Part shown: positions 36,965 to 47,000 of the stretch, piece after piece
How the letters are laid out: each line of letters begins with the position of its first letter
How positions within the stretch are numbered: position 1 is the first letter of the stretch
Assembly (NCBI RefSeq): GCF_964026575.1
Contig: NZ_OZ032161.1
Span: 992,001-1,056,000, forward strand
From: Candidatus Tisiphia endosymbiont of Melanophora roralis
GTDB lineage: Bacteria > Pseudomonadota > Alphaproteobacteria > Rickettsiales > Rickettsiaceae
Direction of reading: 5' to 3'
Length of the DNA stretch: 64,000 bases
Made by a program: the position numbers and the translations under genes
Notes under the pieces: generated by a model
What the model saw: the letters and a program-made list of their open reading frames with translations, nothing else
Told to the model about the DNA's origin: nothing
The model's database searches: none

Positions 36965-39900
36965 TTAACAATCTCTACCACCACCTACATTTCGGTTAGG
37001 TTGTTTATTAGCAAGTCCTTTCTTATCTAGAGAACCATCTAGAGCAGGGGTAGCATTAGCATCATGTAATAGCTGAGACGCATCCTTAAAAAGAGGGTCA
37101 GCTGTTACACGATCAGGTTGCAACCCGGGAACAGCAGCTGAATTTACCCTAATATTACCCTGGGCATTTTTAACTATTCCTACATATTCTCCTTTGTTTT
37201 TAAGAACTTCTTGCTCAAGTTTCTCAAGAGTGCTTTTATCTACTGGTAAAGTATAAGTTTTACCCTTACGTTTCAAATATAAAGGTGACTTATTGTCCTC
37301 AGAACAAGAAAATATTTCTGTAGGTTTGGTCAGATGCACCAACTTGCCATTCTTATAGTGAGCAGTCAAATACACAGCATCTTCTTTACTAATATTACGT
37401 CCATTTGTATCTTGTACTGCAAAAGACATATGGCACGCCCCCTGCATATCTATAGATAACGGTATATTTACCATACGAGCATTTTTAATTTCTTCTCCCT
37501 CACTAGTTTTATATTTAGCATTTTTGTCATCATGACTCAATATTGTTTCATTTATTGTCACAACATCCTTACCGTTTTGCTGCAAACTAAAGCTCTTATC
37601 TGCTCCTTTATCTTGCCATTCAATATCTTTATACTCAGCTGCAAATTTTTTATGAATATCTGTATAGCCTCTTTGTTCAATATTTTCTATCTCTCGTAGT
37701 ACTTCTGAGTCCCGCAATACTTCGGATAATCCGCCAACATTTTTTTGGGCAAATTGAGCAAAACTGCTTGTAGATTGCAAAGAAAATTTATTAACAATTG
37801 GTCGGACTTGCTCTCTTGACAATTCCTTAAAAGCTTGCAATATTTTATCATCGTCATAAACATTACCCTTAGTCTTATCCTGAACTAATACTTTATCTAC
37901 AGACATGCCACTATACATCCTAGGGCTATACTCTGTACCTACTGATTGATACAACTTTTGCCTATTATCTGTTTGGCTATCAACTGCTCTAAACTCTTTA
38001 GTAATAGTCTCTGTTTCCGTACCTATTGACTTACTAGCTATCTCATCCGTTTGCATCCCAGCTTCTTGTACTTCCGGCTTAATTTGTAATTTTTCCAACT
38101 GACTTAGAAGTTTAGCGTTTTTAGCTTCAAGTTCCGCTATTCTAGCCTGTTGATCTTTTTGGATTCTTTGGGCATGTTCCTGAGCAACCTCCAACCTCCC
38201 CCAAAGTTCATCTATATCCCCTTTTTGTTTTTCTTTTAAGGCATTATACTCTAAATCTTTTCTTGCACTAAGTGTTTCTAGCTGATTTTTTGTATCTTCT
38301 TTTATTTTTTCTAACTGAGATTTTAAACCCGCATTCTCGTCGGTTACTTTATTTAGCTGAGTTTTAAAGTTTTTATTTTGGTCATATTGCTCATCAGAAA
38401 TAAGTTTTTCCAACGTTAGTTTTTCTTGGGCTTCGGTTAATTCTTGTTGAATTTTCTTTAGCTCTGCCTGTTGTTTTTCGTATTCTGCCTCTAAATAATT
38501 ATACTTTAAATCTTTCTTCCCACTAAGTACCTCTAACTGTTTTCTTTCATTTTCTATTTCTTCTAACTGAGTTTTTAAACTATTATTCTCATTGGTTAAT
38601 CCACCTAGCTGAGCTTGTAATTCTTTAGCTTGCTTACTTTCTACACCATATTCTTGCTCAGCTGCCTTTAGGCTTTCTTGAACGATTATTAATTCTTGTT
38701 GCTTCTTTTCTAGCTCACTCCAACTTTTTTGCTGTTCTAATTTTAGTTGTGATAATTCCTCATCTACCTCTTGCAATTTCGCTGCATAATTTTCTTTTGC
38801 TTTACTATACTCTAAATTTTTTGCTTCACTAAGTTCTACTAGCTCTTTTTTTTCATTTTTTTCTGCTTGTAACTGAGTATTTAAATTAGCATTCTCATTG
38901 GTTAACCCATCTAGCTTAGCTTGTAATTTGTCAGCTTGATCACTTTTTGCTTCTAGCTGAATTTGCAGCTCTTTATACCTATTACTTTCTTCTCCAAATT
39001 TTTTTTGTTCTACTGATAATTTTTCATTTAGCTCTCGCACTACTGCTACTTGTTCTACTTTGGCTCTCTCCAATTGTTCCTCAAACCCTTCTGCCTTTTT
39101 TTGTATTGCTTGAGCTTCATTCTTCTCTAATCCTATTTCTTTAGTAAGCTTATCTATCTGACCTTTCTGATTTTCTGTATTTTGTTCTGCCACTGCTAAC
39201 TTAGTCATTAACTCATTTTCCTTATTAGTGAGTTCTGTTACTTGAGTTTGTAGTTTTTTAGCCTGCTCACTTTCTGTTGCTAGCTGATCTTGTAATTTTT
39301 TAGTTAGCTCACTTTTTTCTTTGGATTGATTCTGTGCTAATAATAACTCCTCTTGAGATTTTTCTAATAATTGTTGTTTCGCATCTAACTCATTCCGACT
39401 TTTTTGTAATTCTTCTTTAGCTAGTTCCGATTGTCTATTAAATTCCTTTGCATGACTTTCCTGTGCTGCATTTAATTCATTTTGCAACTCACCATAAACC
39501 TTGTTTAAATCAGCTAGCTTAGCTTCTAATTTTGTATTTTGCCCATCTTTCTCTCTAAAAGTAAGTTTTTCTAAATTTAACTCTTCTTGTTTTTTCTCTA
39601 ACTCATTCCTTGTTTGTTGCAATTCTAATTGTAGTTGAGATTGTAGTTCCGATAATTTCTCAGTTGCCTCTTGCAATTTTGCTGCATAATTTTCTTTTGC
39701 TTTATACTCTAATTCTTTTTCCCCACTAAGTACCTCTAGCTGTTCTTTTGCATTTTTCTCTGTAGCTTCTAACTTAGCTCTTAATTTATCATTTTCACTG
39801 GTTAACTTATCTATCTGATCTGACAAAGATCCATCTGATTCACCTAGCTCCTGTAGTTCATCTGCCCAACTACGTCCGTGAGATATCGTAGATTGTTGTT

Positions 39901-41056
39901 GCTCTTCCTTTTCTCCCTCCAGTTCCCTAATCCGTTCTTGGAGTTCACTTATTCGTTCTAGATTTTTTTTGCTTTCTTGTTCTGCAGATAATTTTTCCGT
40001 ATCTATCAATGATTTTAATTGCTGTAATTGATGATCTTGATCATCTATTTTACCCTGTGCAATCTTAAGCTGTTCATTCAACTTATTAATCTCAATTTGA
40101 CGTTTCACTGACGCCTCAGCATCATTAGCTCTTTCTTGTAATATAGAATACTGGCTAACTGAACCTTCTTGTTGTTTTGCACTGGATAGAGGGGGGTAAG
40201 ATTTTTGTTCCAATTGCTTTAATTCTTCAAACAACTGCTCTTCTTTTTGCTTGCTTTGCTTAATGATTTTAGTCTTTGCATCTATTTCGTCTTGGATTGT
40301 CTTTATTTCTTTTTCCTGGAGTATTATATTTTCATATTGTTTTGCTAGTATAGGCTCTTGTTCTGAAATAGCTTTTATATCTTTTTCTATCTCCGCTTGA
40401 CGTTCCTTAAACAATTCTTGTAGTATTGGCTGAGCATCAACTGTCAAATTATCAGCTAAATCTTTCTTTTGTAACTCCTTTTTTAGCTCTATTAAATTTC
40501 TATCTCTTTCTTCTAAATTCTGCATACTGGCATTAAGCTCGACCATAAGCTGCAAATTTTTCTCAAGTAATTGTTCTTTGTTATCTTCGCTAAGTAATTC
40601 ATTTCCTGCAAGAAATTTATCAAATGCCTCTTTGTGTTCAATGCTCCTATGAGAAGTATCTTTTCCATCTCCATGTAAAAACTGCTCAAACTCTCGACAT
40701 AGCTCAAGATTTAATACAATGTTTTCATATTGCTGCTTGATCAATTCTAACTCTAAATCTATAAATTCATTTTGTTCTTGAACTGCTTTTTTTATTTCGT
40801 CTGCTGATTGAGCAGCTAGGTGTCCTTTTATTTTTTCCTGCTGTTTCCAAAGTTCTCCCAACAATTCTGATGCATCCTTATCTTGTTCCTGCAAATTCTC
40901 TCTTAGAGTATCTAATGCTGTTTGCTTCTCTCGGATATCTCTTTGTAGCACTTTGAGGTCTTTATTAGCTTCTTCAAATATACCCTGCTCAGTTTTCATC
41001 TTTTCTTGAAGTTGTTTTATTGCGGATAAAGCTTCTTCTGATTCTGGTAATGACAT
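36965..41056 (-). CDS. Giant coiled-coil protein with C-terminal Sca4-like domain
   Basis: In this 1363-residue protein, residues about 1-1020 are almost continuous heptad coiled coil rich in Q, E, K and L, resembling eukaryotic golgin/myosin-rod proteins in composition. Residues about 1085-1300 match what I remember of the Sca4 N-terminal domain (RMVNIPLSIDMQGACHMSF, AVYLTAHYKNGKLVHLTKP, YLKRKGKTYTLPV). No signal peptide is seen, as in Sca4. Sca4 itself is a secreted effector reported to bind vinculin, but its known binding sites lie outside this domain. A secreted scaffold or tether is inference. Confidence 0.75.
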   Translation of the reverse strand: MSLPESEEALSAIKQLQEKMKTEQGIFEEANKDLKVLQRDIREKQTALDTLRENLQEQDKDASELLGELWKQQEKIKGHLAAQSADEIKKAVQEQNEFIDLELELIKQQYENIVLNLELCREFEQFLHGDGKDTSHRSIEHKEAFDKFLAGNELLSEDNKEQLLEKNLQLMVELNASMQNLEERDRNLIELKKELQKKDLADNLTVDAQPILQELFKERQAEIEKDIKAISEQEPILAKQYENIILQEKEIKTIQDEIDAKTKIIKQSKQKEEQLFEELKQLEQKSYPPLSSAKQQEGSVSQYSILQERANDAEASVKRQIEINKLNEQLKIAQGKIDDQDHQLQQLKSLIDTEKLSAEQESKKNLERISELQERIRELEGEKEEQQQSTISHGRSWADELQELGESDGSLSDQIDKLTSENDKLRAKLEATEKNAKEQLEVLSGEKELEYKAKENYAAKLQEATEKLSELQSQLQLELQQTRNELEKKQEELNLEKLTFREKDGQNTKLEAKLADLNKVYGELQNELNAAQESHAKEFNRQSELAKEELQKSRNELDAKQQLLEKSQEELLLAQNQSKEKSELTKKLQDQLATESEQAKKLQTQVTELTNKENELMTKLAVAEQNTENQKGQIDKLTKEIGLEKNEAQAIQKKAEGFEEQLERAKVEQVAVVRELNEKLSVEQKKFGEESNRYKELQIQLEAKSDQADKLQAKLDGLTNENANLNTQLQAEKNEKKELVELSEAKNLEYSKAKENYAAKLQEVDEELSQLKLEQQKSWSELEKKQQELIIVQESLKAAEQEYGVESKQAKELQAQLGGLTNENNSLKTQLEEIENERKQLEVLSGKKDLKYNYLEAEYEKQQAELKKIQQELTEAQEKLTLEKLISDEQYDQNKNFKTQLNKVTDENAGLKSQLEKIKEDTKNQLETLSARKDLEYNALKEKQKGDIDELWGRLEVAQEHAQRIQKDQQARIAELEAKNAKLLSQLEKLQIKPEVQEAGMQTDEIASKSIGTETETITKEFRAVDSQTDNRQKLYQSVGTEYSPRMYSGMSVDKVLVQDKTKGNVYDDDKILQAFKELSREQVRPIVNKFSLQSTSSFAQFAQKNVGGLSEVLRDSEVLREIENIEQRGYTDIHKKFAAEYKDIEWQDKGADKSFSLQQNGKDVVTINETILSHDDKNAKYKTSEGEEIKNARMVNIPLSIDMQGACHMSFAVQDTNGRNISKEDAVYLTAHYKNGKLVHLTKPTEIFSCSEDNKSPLYLKRKGKTYTLPVDKSTLEKLEQEVLKNKGEYVGIVKNAQGNIRVNSAAVPGLQPDRVTADPLFKDASQLLHDANATPALDGSLDKKGLANKQPNRNVGGGRDC

Positions 41057-41117
41057 TTTATTTACCCATAGTTTAAATTATCTAAATTAATATTATAAAA
41101 ATTAGAGTATAACTATA

Positions 41118-41151
41118 ACTTCAAAAGTTGTTAAAAACAACTTTTAGAAGT
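41118..41151. other. Hairpin upstream of the coiled-coil gene
   Basis: ACTTCAAAAGTTGTT pairs with AACAACTTTTAGAAGT around an AAA loop, with one bulged base. It lies 62 bases before the coiled-coil start, in its leader. It could be an attenuator, or a terminator for transcription coming from the secreted protein gene upstream. Confidence 0.5.
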
Positions 41152-41222
41152 AAAATCTCTAGATTATTGGAAATTCTTTATGTTAATTTCGTGGATTTAT
41201 AAGAATTATTGCTAAAGCAAGA

Positions 41223-41405
41223 ACCCCTCAACTGTTGAAAGTTTACAAATACCTATACCACAACGTCATTGCGAGCGTAAATGAAGCAATCTAGGAAACA
41301 ATCTATAGATAAATGATGTTACTGGATTGCTTCGTCGACCTACGGTCTCCTCGCTAATAGACGTATAAAGAAGCTGTATTTACTAACTTTCAACAGTTGT
41401 AGGGG
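41223..41405. mobile_element. MITE-like element with ACTGTTGAAAGTT ends (second copy)
   Basis: This copy of the element at 10804-10979 has the same ends (TCAACTGTTGAAAGTT...AACTTTCAACAGTTG) and a nearly identical interior (CAATCTATAGATAAATGATG). The right half of the core reads CTCCTCGCTAATAGACGT instead of CTCCTCGCAATGACGT, a core swap between the two subtypes. It starts near the 3' end of the secreted protein gene. Confidence 0.8.
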
Positions 41406-41410
41406 TAACA

Positions 41411-42688
41411 TCAGGGCAGTTTAATAACCTTTGGTATACTAACTGTACGAGTATGCCACAAAGTATATATGCCCTTAGCTATATTCTCACTAGCAGAATA
41501 ATACTTAACTCGCATATTATTAGGTATATTAGGTAAATGAAGATGCATATTCTCATCAATAATTGACACTCTTCCTTCATTAAACTCGTTTTTTATATGT
41601 CTTTTATGGGTTTCGTTCATTGTGGAGTTATAATACACCGTAACAGTTTTAGCAGGTAACATATCTACGGTTTCCGAGACCATAGAAGTAGACTCACCTG
41701 GTACTATAATCAAACTATGCTTGTTATATAAAACAGCTCCAAGAATAGCCTTATACATACTTGGTTGTCCTTTCTTAAAGTCAAATAATTTAAAGGGTAC
41801 TCGATTTTCTTGTAAAACCCTTTGGAAACTTGAGGTCACCGTATCCATTATACTATCTTTTTCATGTACACTAAGTTCTTTATTGTTTTGGCAATCATAT
41901 TTTCCTGTACGTGGACCATTGGATACTAATACGAAATAATTATTTTTTAATGCAAGATTACTAACATAATTGGCTAACTTCTCTGCTTCTTTATTTGTGT
42001 AGCAATGATATGTACCATTTTCCAGTACATCCCCTGCTAAAATCACTGCTAAATATTTATCAAAGGAAGAAAACATTGATTTAAATGCAGCATATTCTGA
42101 TTCAATATCAGAGACCTGCATATTATGAGCCACCCCATTAGTAGTAAGTAGTATAGTGTTCACGCCAGTAAGCTTACCAGTAAGTTTAGTATTCTGCTTA
42201 TCTAATGCATGACTAGGCAATGCTATTATGTCTGCACCCAAAAAATTATCACGTTTTTCTTGGACAAGTTGCTTGTGTGATAAAGTGCCATTATCTAATA
42301 GTTGGTGAGAAAGATGTACTGCGATAATATTTTTTGCCAGTTCAGGATCTGACTTTAATTTAGTTATTGATTCTATGCCGTAATAACCAACTGAAACTAT
42401 AATGGCAAGATTTTTGTTACTGCTAATTTGACCCTTAATTTGATCCTTAACGGTTTCTAATTGAGATTTATCGTATTCCTCAACATTCAGCGTAACAGAC
42501 TTGCTTTTAAAATATTTCTCGCTTTCTCTTGCTACTCCTAGCAATTGACTACGATCCCCAACAAAAGCTTTATCGCTTATGATATACAAATTAGCACTCT
42601 TTGTTTCAGCTGCGTGAGTGTGCATCATAAAAGATGATATTATTAAAACTATAAAAAAAATGTAGCAAAAATATGGTCTAATAATCAT
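41411..42688 (-). CDS. Secreted ELM1-like (DUF1022-type) protein
   Basis: The 425-residue product has an N-terminal signal peptide (hydrophobic IFFIVLIISSFMMHTHA, cleavage near AETK). The mature part has a two-domain Rossmann-like look. ALPSHALDKQNTKL and the later SNGPRTGKY are followed by QPSMYKAILGAVLYNKHSLI, VPGESTSMVSETVDM and TVTVYYN. The order (R-T motif, then P-S/Y, then D/E-S-x-S-M-x-S-E) resembles the ELM1/DUF1022 family, which is related to glycosyltransferases and named for a plant mitochondrial fission factor. Export across the inner membrane is unusual for that family. The assignment is by motif only. Confidence 0.55.
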   Translation of the reverse strand: MIIRPYFCYIFFIVLIISSFMMHTHAAETKSANLYIISDKAFVGDRSQLLGVARESEKYFKSKSVTLNVEEYDKSQLETVKDQIKGQISSNKNLAIIVSVGYYGIESITKLKSDPELAKNIIAVHLSHQLLDNGTLSHKQLVQEKRDNFLGADIIALPSHALDKQNTKLTGKLTGVNTILLTTNGVAHNMQVSDIESEYAAFKSMFSSFDKYLAVILAGDVLENGTYHCYTNKEAEKLANYVSNLALKNNYFVLVSNGPRTGKYDCQNNKELSVHEKDSIMDTVTSSFQRVLQENRVPFKLFDFKKGQPSMYKAILGAVLYNKHSLIIVPGESTSMVSETVDMLPAKTVTVYYNSTMNETHKRHIKNEFNEGRVSIIDENMHLHLPNIPNNMRVKYYSASENIAKGIYTLWHTRTVSIPKVIKLP

Positions 42689-42764
42689 AATATCTCAAAT
42701 TTAGAATTGTGTCATCACCCAAATGTTATTGCTGAGGAGTTGATCAACCATTATCTATTAACAA

Positions 42765-42886
42765 GGAGCTACTTTAGTAGCAACGAAACAATCCAAGAGA
42801 TTAGGCATAGGTAAGCCAATATATTGGATTGCTTCGTCGACCTTAGGTCTCCTCGCAATGACGGTTAAGGAGAAACTTGATTATCG
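42765..42886. repeat. CGTCATTGCGAG-type repeat, partial
   Basis: An inverted core (AACAATCCAA...TTGGATTGCTTCGTCGACC) followed by CTCGCAATGACGG ends on the right in GAGAAACTTGATTATCGAG, the terminus of the element at 20667-20850. The left terminus is not recognisable. It fills the gap before the 3' end of rpsU. Confidence 0.65.
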
Positions 42887-42930
42887 AGTTAAACTGCCCT
42901 ACTTCGCAGATATAATAGTTTTAAGCTCGA

Positions 42931-43131
42931 TTAACCTTCCATTAGTTGTTTACGAGCAACTTTTCTTTTTCTTCTTTCTGTTTCTTGATCTTTACGAACA
43001 CGTTTTACTGAAGGAGGTTCATAGAAACGCGACATTTTCATTGAACGGAACACAAGCTCTCTTTGCATTTTTCTTTTCAAATTTTTAATTGCTTGCTCAC
43101 CATTCCCAGCATGAACGTTTACTAGTATCAC
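42931..43131 (-). CDS. rpsU: Small ribosomal subunit protein bS21
   Basis: This 66-residue basic protein has the bS21 pattern: VHAGNGEQAIKNLKRKMQRE, MSRFYEPPSVKRVRK and a lysine/arginine-rich tail. It is part of the 30S platform near the anti-Shine-Dalgarno region. It is transcribed divergently from the COQ9 gene. The length is normal. Confidence 0.95.
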   Translation of the reverse strand: MILVNVHAGNGEQAIKNLKRKMQRELVFRSMKMSRFYEPPSVKRVRKDQETERRKRKVARKQLMEG

Positions 43132-43241
43132 TTTTAATTACCCCCTATTTAGCATAAATTAGACTATTGAATGATAGTAACATTATCTATATACTAAGCT
43201 TATATGTCAAGATTAAAAGATGCATTTAACGACTATTTTTT

Positions 43242-44000
43242 ATGACTACTTACGAAAAATATCATAGTTTGAAAGTACAATTTGTACAAGTTCTAGCAAA
43301 ACTGCTAATCTTTGATGAGTGGAATAATAAATTATTGGCAGATGCGGAAAAGGAATGTGGTTTTGTTAAGGGGTATTGTCATATAATTTTTCCAAATGGT
43401 CTAAGGGAAATAGTTGATTTTTTTGAAAGCTGGCAAGACCAAAAAATGCTTGAGTTATTATCTCAGCAAGAAACCCCAGCTAAAATAAGGGATAAAATTG
43501 ATTTAGCCTTAAAAGTTAGAATAAAAAATTGTACACCTAAACTTGTATACTCAAATGATTTGGAGAATGGGGACAATAAACAAGGGGTGAACGGACTAGG
43601 CGTACATGAAGTACGTGAGTACGCGAATACCCCGCAAGTATTTGCAAAAACCAATTCTTCAAAGCAGAAGAGTATACATTTGAAGAATCGTACTTATTTT
43701 ACCACACCATCAAACACTCTATTTGCTACAAAAATAGCCTTTCGTACCTGCGATTTAATTTGGCGTTATGCAGGAGATACATCTATAGATCATAATTATT
43801 ATACTAAGAGAAGTTTGTTATTTAGCGTTTATATAAGTTCGATACTCTATTACATTCAAGACGAGTCAGAAAATAATATAGATACCGATAAATATATTAC
43901 CAAGTCTTTATCTAGTATCATAACTATGTTCTCTAAATGTAAGAATATTTTTAAATTACCAAATCCCGTCGATATACCAATTATTCGACTATTTTTATAA
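43242..44000 (+). CDS. COQ9-family ubiquinone biosynthesis protein with inserted repeat
   Basis: COQ9 is a lipid-binding partner of the COQ7 hydroxylase in ubiquinone synthesis. The 252-residue product has the COQ9 pattern: WNNKLLADAEKECGF, IIFPNGLREIVDFF, and after the insert KIAFRTCDLIWRYAGDTSID, NYYTKRSLLFSVY. Residues about 102-146 (VYSNDLENGDNKQG...SSKQKSIH) are the translation of a type B palindromic element. Without it the protein would be about 207 residues, close to bacterial homologues. It ends 16 bases before ileS. Confidence 0.8.
   Translation: MTTYEKYHSLKVQFVQVLAKLLIFDEWNNKLLADAEKECGFVKGYCHIIFPNGLREIVDFFESWQDQKMLELLSQQETPAKIRDKIDLALKVRIKNCTPKLVYSNDLENGDNKQGVNGLGVHEVREYANTPQVFAKTNSSKQKSIHLKNRTYFTTPSNTLFATKIAFRTCDLIWRYAGDTSIDHNYYTKRSLLFSVYISSILYYIQDESENNIDTDKYITKSLSSIITMFSKCKNIFKLPNPVDIPIIRLFL
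43545..43677. repeat. Palindromic element, type B (copy 2), inside the COQ9 gene
   Basis: The bounds are GTATACTCAAATGATTT and CAATTCTTCAAAGCAGAAGAGTATAC (given in outline). Inner arms read GTACATGAAGTAC. The reading frame stays open through it. The element matches the intergenic copy at 22736-22862 at its ends. Confidence 0.85.
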
Positions 44001-44016
44001 TAATCAAGATTACAAC

Positions 44017-47000
44017 ATGACTAATAAATACTACCCAGATATCCAATCTAATGCCGATTTTCCAACGATTGAAAAAAAGATTTTAGCTTATTGGCAGAAG
44101 AATAATATTTTCCAAAAAACGATAGATGCTAGACCATCAATAAATAATGGACAAAATAACGAATTCATCTTTTATGATGGTCCACCCTTTGCTAATGGTC
44201 TACCACATTATGGTCATCTGCTAACTGGCTTTATCAAAGATGTTTATGCACGCTATCAAACTAGTAAAGGCAAAAGAGTCGAGCGACGCTTTGGGTGGGA
44301 TTGTCATGGACTCCCTGCTGAAATGCAAGCAGAGAAGGAATTAAGTATTTCTGGTAGAACGGCCATTATCAATTTTGGTATTGATAAATTTAACGAGCAT
44401 TGTAGATCATCGGTCATGAAATATGCTAATCAGTGGCAGGAATATGTTAATCGACAAGCACGATGGGTGGATTTTACCAATTCCTATAAAACCATGGATA
44501 AAGCTTTTATGGAATCTGTGCTGTGGGCTTTCAAAGAATTATATAACAAAGGACTTCTATATGAATCAATGAGAGTAATGCCTTATTCTTGGGCATGTGA
44601 AACGCCTTTATCTAATTTTGAAACAAGGCTAGATAATGCATATAGAGAACGAACTGATAAGGCAGTTACGGTAAGTTTTGTACTTGAGGATAAATTACCA
44701 AATTCTGTACAATATAACGAGTACAGAATGCTGGCATGGACTACGACACCATGGACTTTGCCAGCTAATTTAGCATTAGCTATTGGACCTGATATTGAAT
44801 ATGCTTTAGTACCAAATGGTCAGGTTTGTTATATTTTGGCTAAATTTGCTTTGGCTAAATATAAAAAAGAGTTAGGACTTAGTGATGAAAAAAATTATGA
44901 TATAATTGAAGGTAAGTACCTATTAAATCTCACTTACAAGCCATTATTCAATTATTTTGCCAATCATCCAAGTAGCTTTAAAGTACTTTCCGGAGATTTT
45001 GTTGTTGAGGGAGACGGTACTGGTATCGTTCATATGGCTCCAGGTTTCGGTGAGGAAGACCAAATTCTTTGTGCAGCCCATGGTATAGAACTAGTTTGTC
45101 CGGTAGATAGTAGCGGAAAATACACCAAAGAAATTTTTGACTTGGCTGGTATGCAAGTATTTGATGCTAATGACCAAATTATTATTAAGCTAAAAAATCA
45201 GGGTAATTGGCTTAAAACCGAGCAATATATTCATAATTATCCCCATTGTTGGCGTACTGACACCCCTCTTATATACAAAGCCGTTCCTTCTTGGTATGTA
45301 AAAGTTACCGAATTTAAAGACAGAATGGTCCTATTAAATCAACAAATTAATTGGATACCCTTGCATGTCAAGGATAATTTATTTGGCAAATGGCTAGAAA
45401 ATGCTAGGGATTGGTCAATTAGCCGCAATAGATTTTGGGGTACACCGCTACCTGTATGGAAATCAGATAATCCGGCTTATCCTAGGATTGATGTGTATGG
45501 ATCAATAGAGGAGTTAGAAAAAGATTTTGGGATTACAGTTACCGATTTACATAGGCCTTTTATTGATCAACTAACTAGAAAAAATCCGGATGATCCAACC
45601 GGTAAATCAATGATGGTTAGAGTAGAAGATGTCTTTGATTGCTGGTTTGAAAGCGGCTCTATGCCTTATGGGCAAGTACATTATCCATTTGAAAATAAAG
45701 AGTGGTTTGAAAAGCATTTTCCTGCCGATTTTATAGTAGAATATTCAGCACAAACACGCGGTTGGTTCTATACTTTAATGGTACTGTCAACAGCCCTTTT
45801 TGACCAAACACCTTTTTTAAATTGTATTTGCCATGGGGTTATATTAGACAGCACCGGGCAAAAATTATCAAAGCGTCTTAATAATTATGCTGATCCGCTA
45901 GAATTATTTGATAAATATGGTTCTGATGCTCTAAGAGTTACCATGCTCTCTTCCAATGTAGTCAAAGGTCAGGAACTGCTGATCGACAAAGACGGTAAAA
46001 TGGTTTATGAGAGCTTACGTTTATTTATCAAGCCCATTTGGAATGCTTACCATTTCTTTACTCTGTATGCTAATAGCGATCAGATAAAAGCGGAAAGCAA
46101 CTTTAATTCTCAAAATGTGCTAGATCGTTATATCTTATCAAAACTAAAAATATCAGTAGAAAAAATCCAGTATGGGCTAGATAATTTTGATACTCAAATA
46201 GCTTATAATAATGTCGGCAATTTTTTTGAAGTATTAAATAATTGGTATATTAGAAGAAGTAGGAATCGTTTTTGGAAAATTGAAAAAGATCAAGATAAAG
46301 AAAATGCTTATAATACCTTATATAGTTGTCTTGAAATAATGTCTATTGCTCAATCTAGTTTACTACCATTAATTTCTGAGGAAATTTATTTAGGACTTAC
46401 AAGGCTAGAAAAGCAAGGAGGCAGTGTTCATTTAGCGGATTTTCCTAAACTTGATATGATAGAAGTCGATTATGATTTAGTCAGCATCATGGATCAAGTA
46501 TTAGATATTTGTAGTAATGCTTTATTCATTAGAAGTAACGAAAATATCCGGGTTCGTCAACCACTTAGCAGTTTAACGATCATTAGTAAAAATAATGAAT
46601 TACTAGTAAAATTTGAAGAATTAATTAAAGATGAGATTAATGTTAAAAAGGTAATTTATAAAGATGATGTAGAAAATCATGCTGATTACAAATTATCTAT
46701 TAACTTCCCTAATTTAGGAAAACGTCTACCTCATAAAGTCAAGGATATCATAATAGCTTCTAAAAACCATCAGTGGCAACTGATGAATGAGCATCTAGTA
46801 ATAGCGGGAGAAACATTAAATCAAGGTGAGTTCTCTCTAGTTTTAGAACCTAAAAATGTTAAAGGTACAAAGTCTTTAGCTAATAATCATGGACTAATAT
46901 TACTGGATTTAGAAATAACAAAAGAACTATACGAAGAAGGTATTGCAAGAGATTTAGTACGCTTTATTCAACAAACGAGAAAAGATGCCAATTTTGCCAT

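Noticed and set aside
42858-43088. Plus-strand open frame opposite rpsU
   Set aside because: It is antisense to a clear ribosomal protein and begins inside a repeat.
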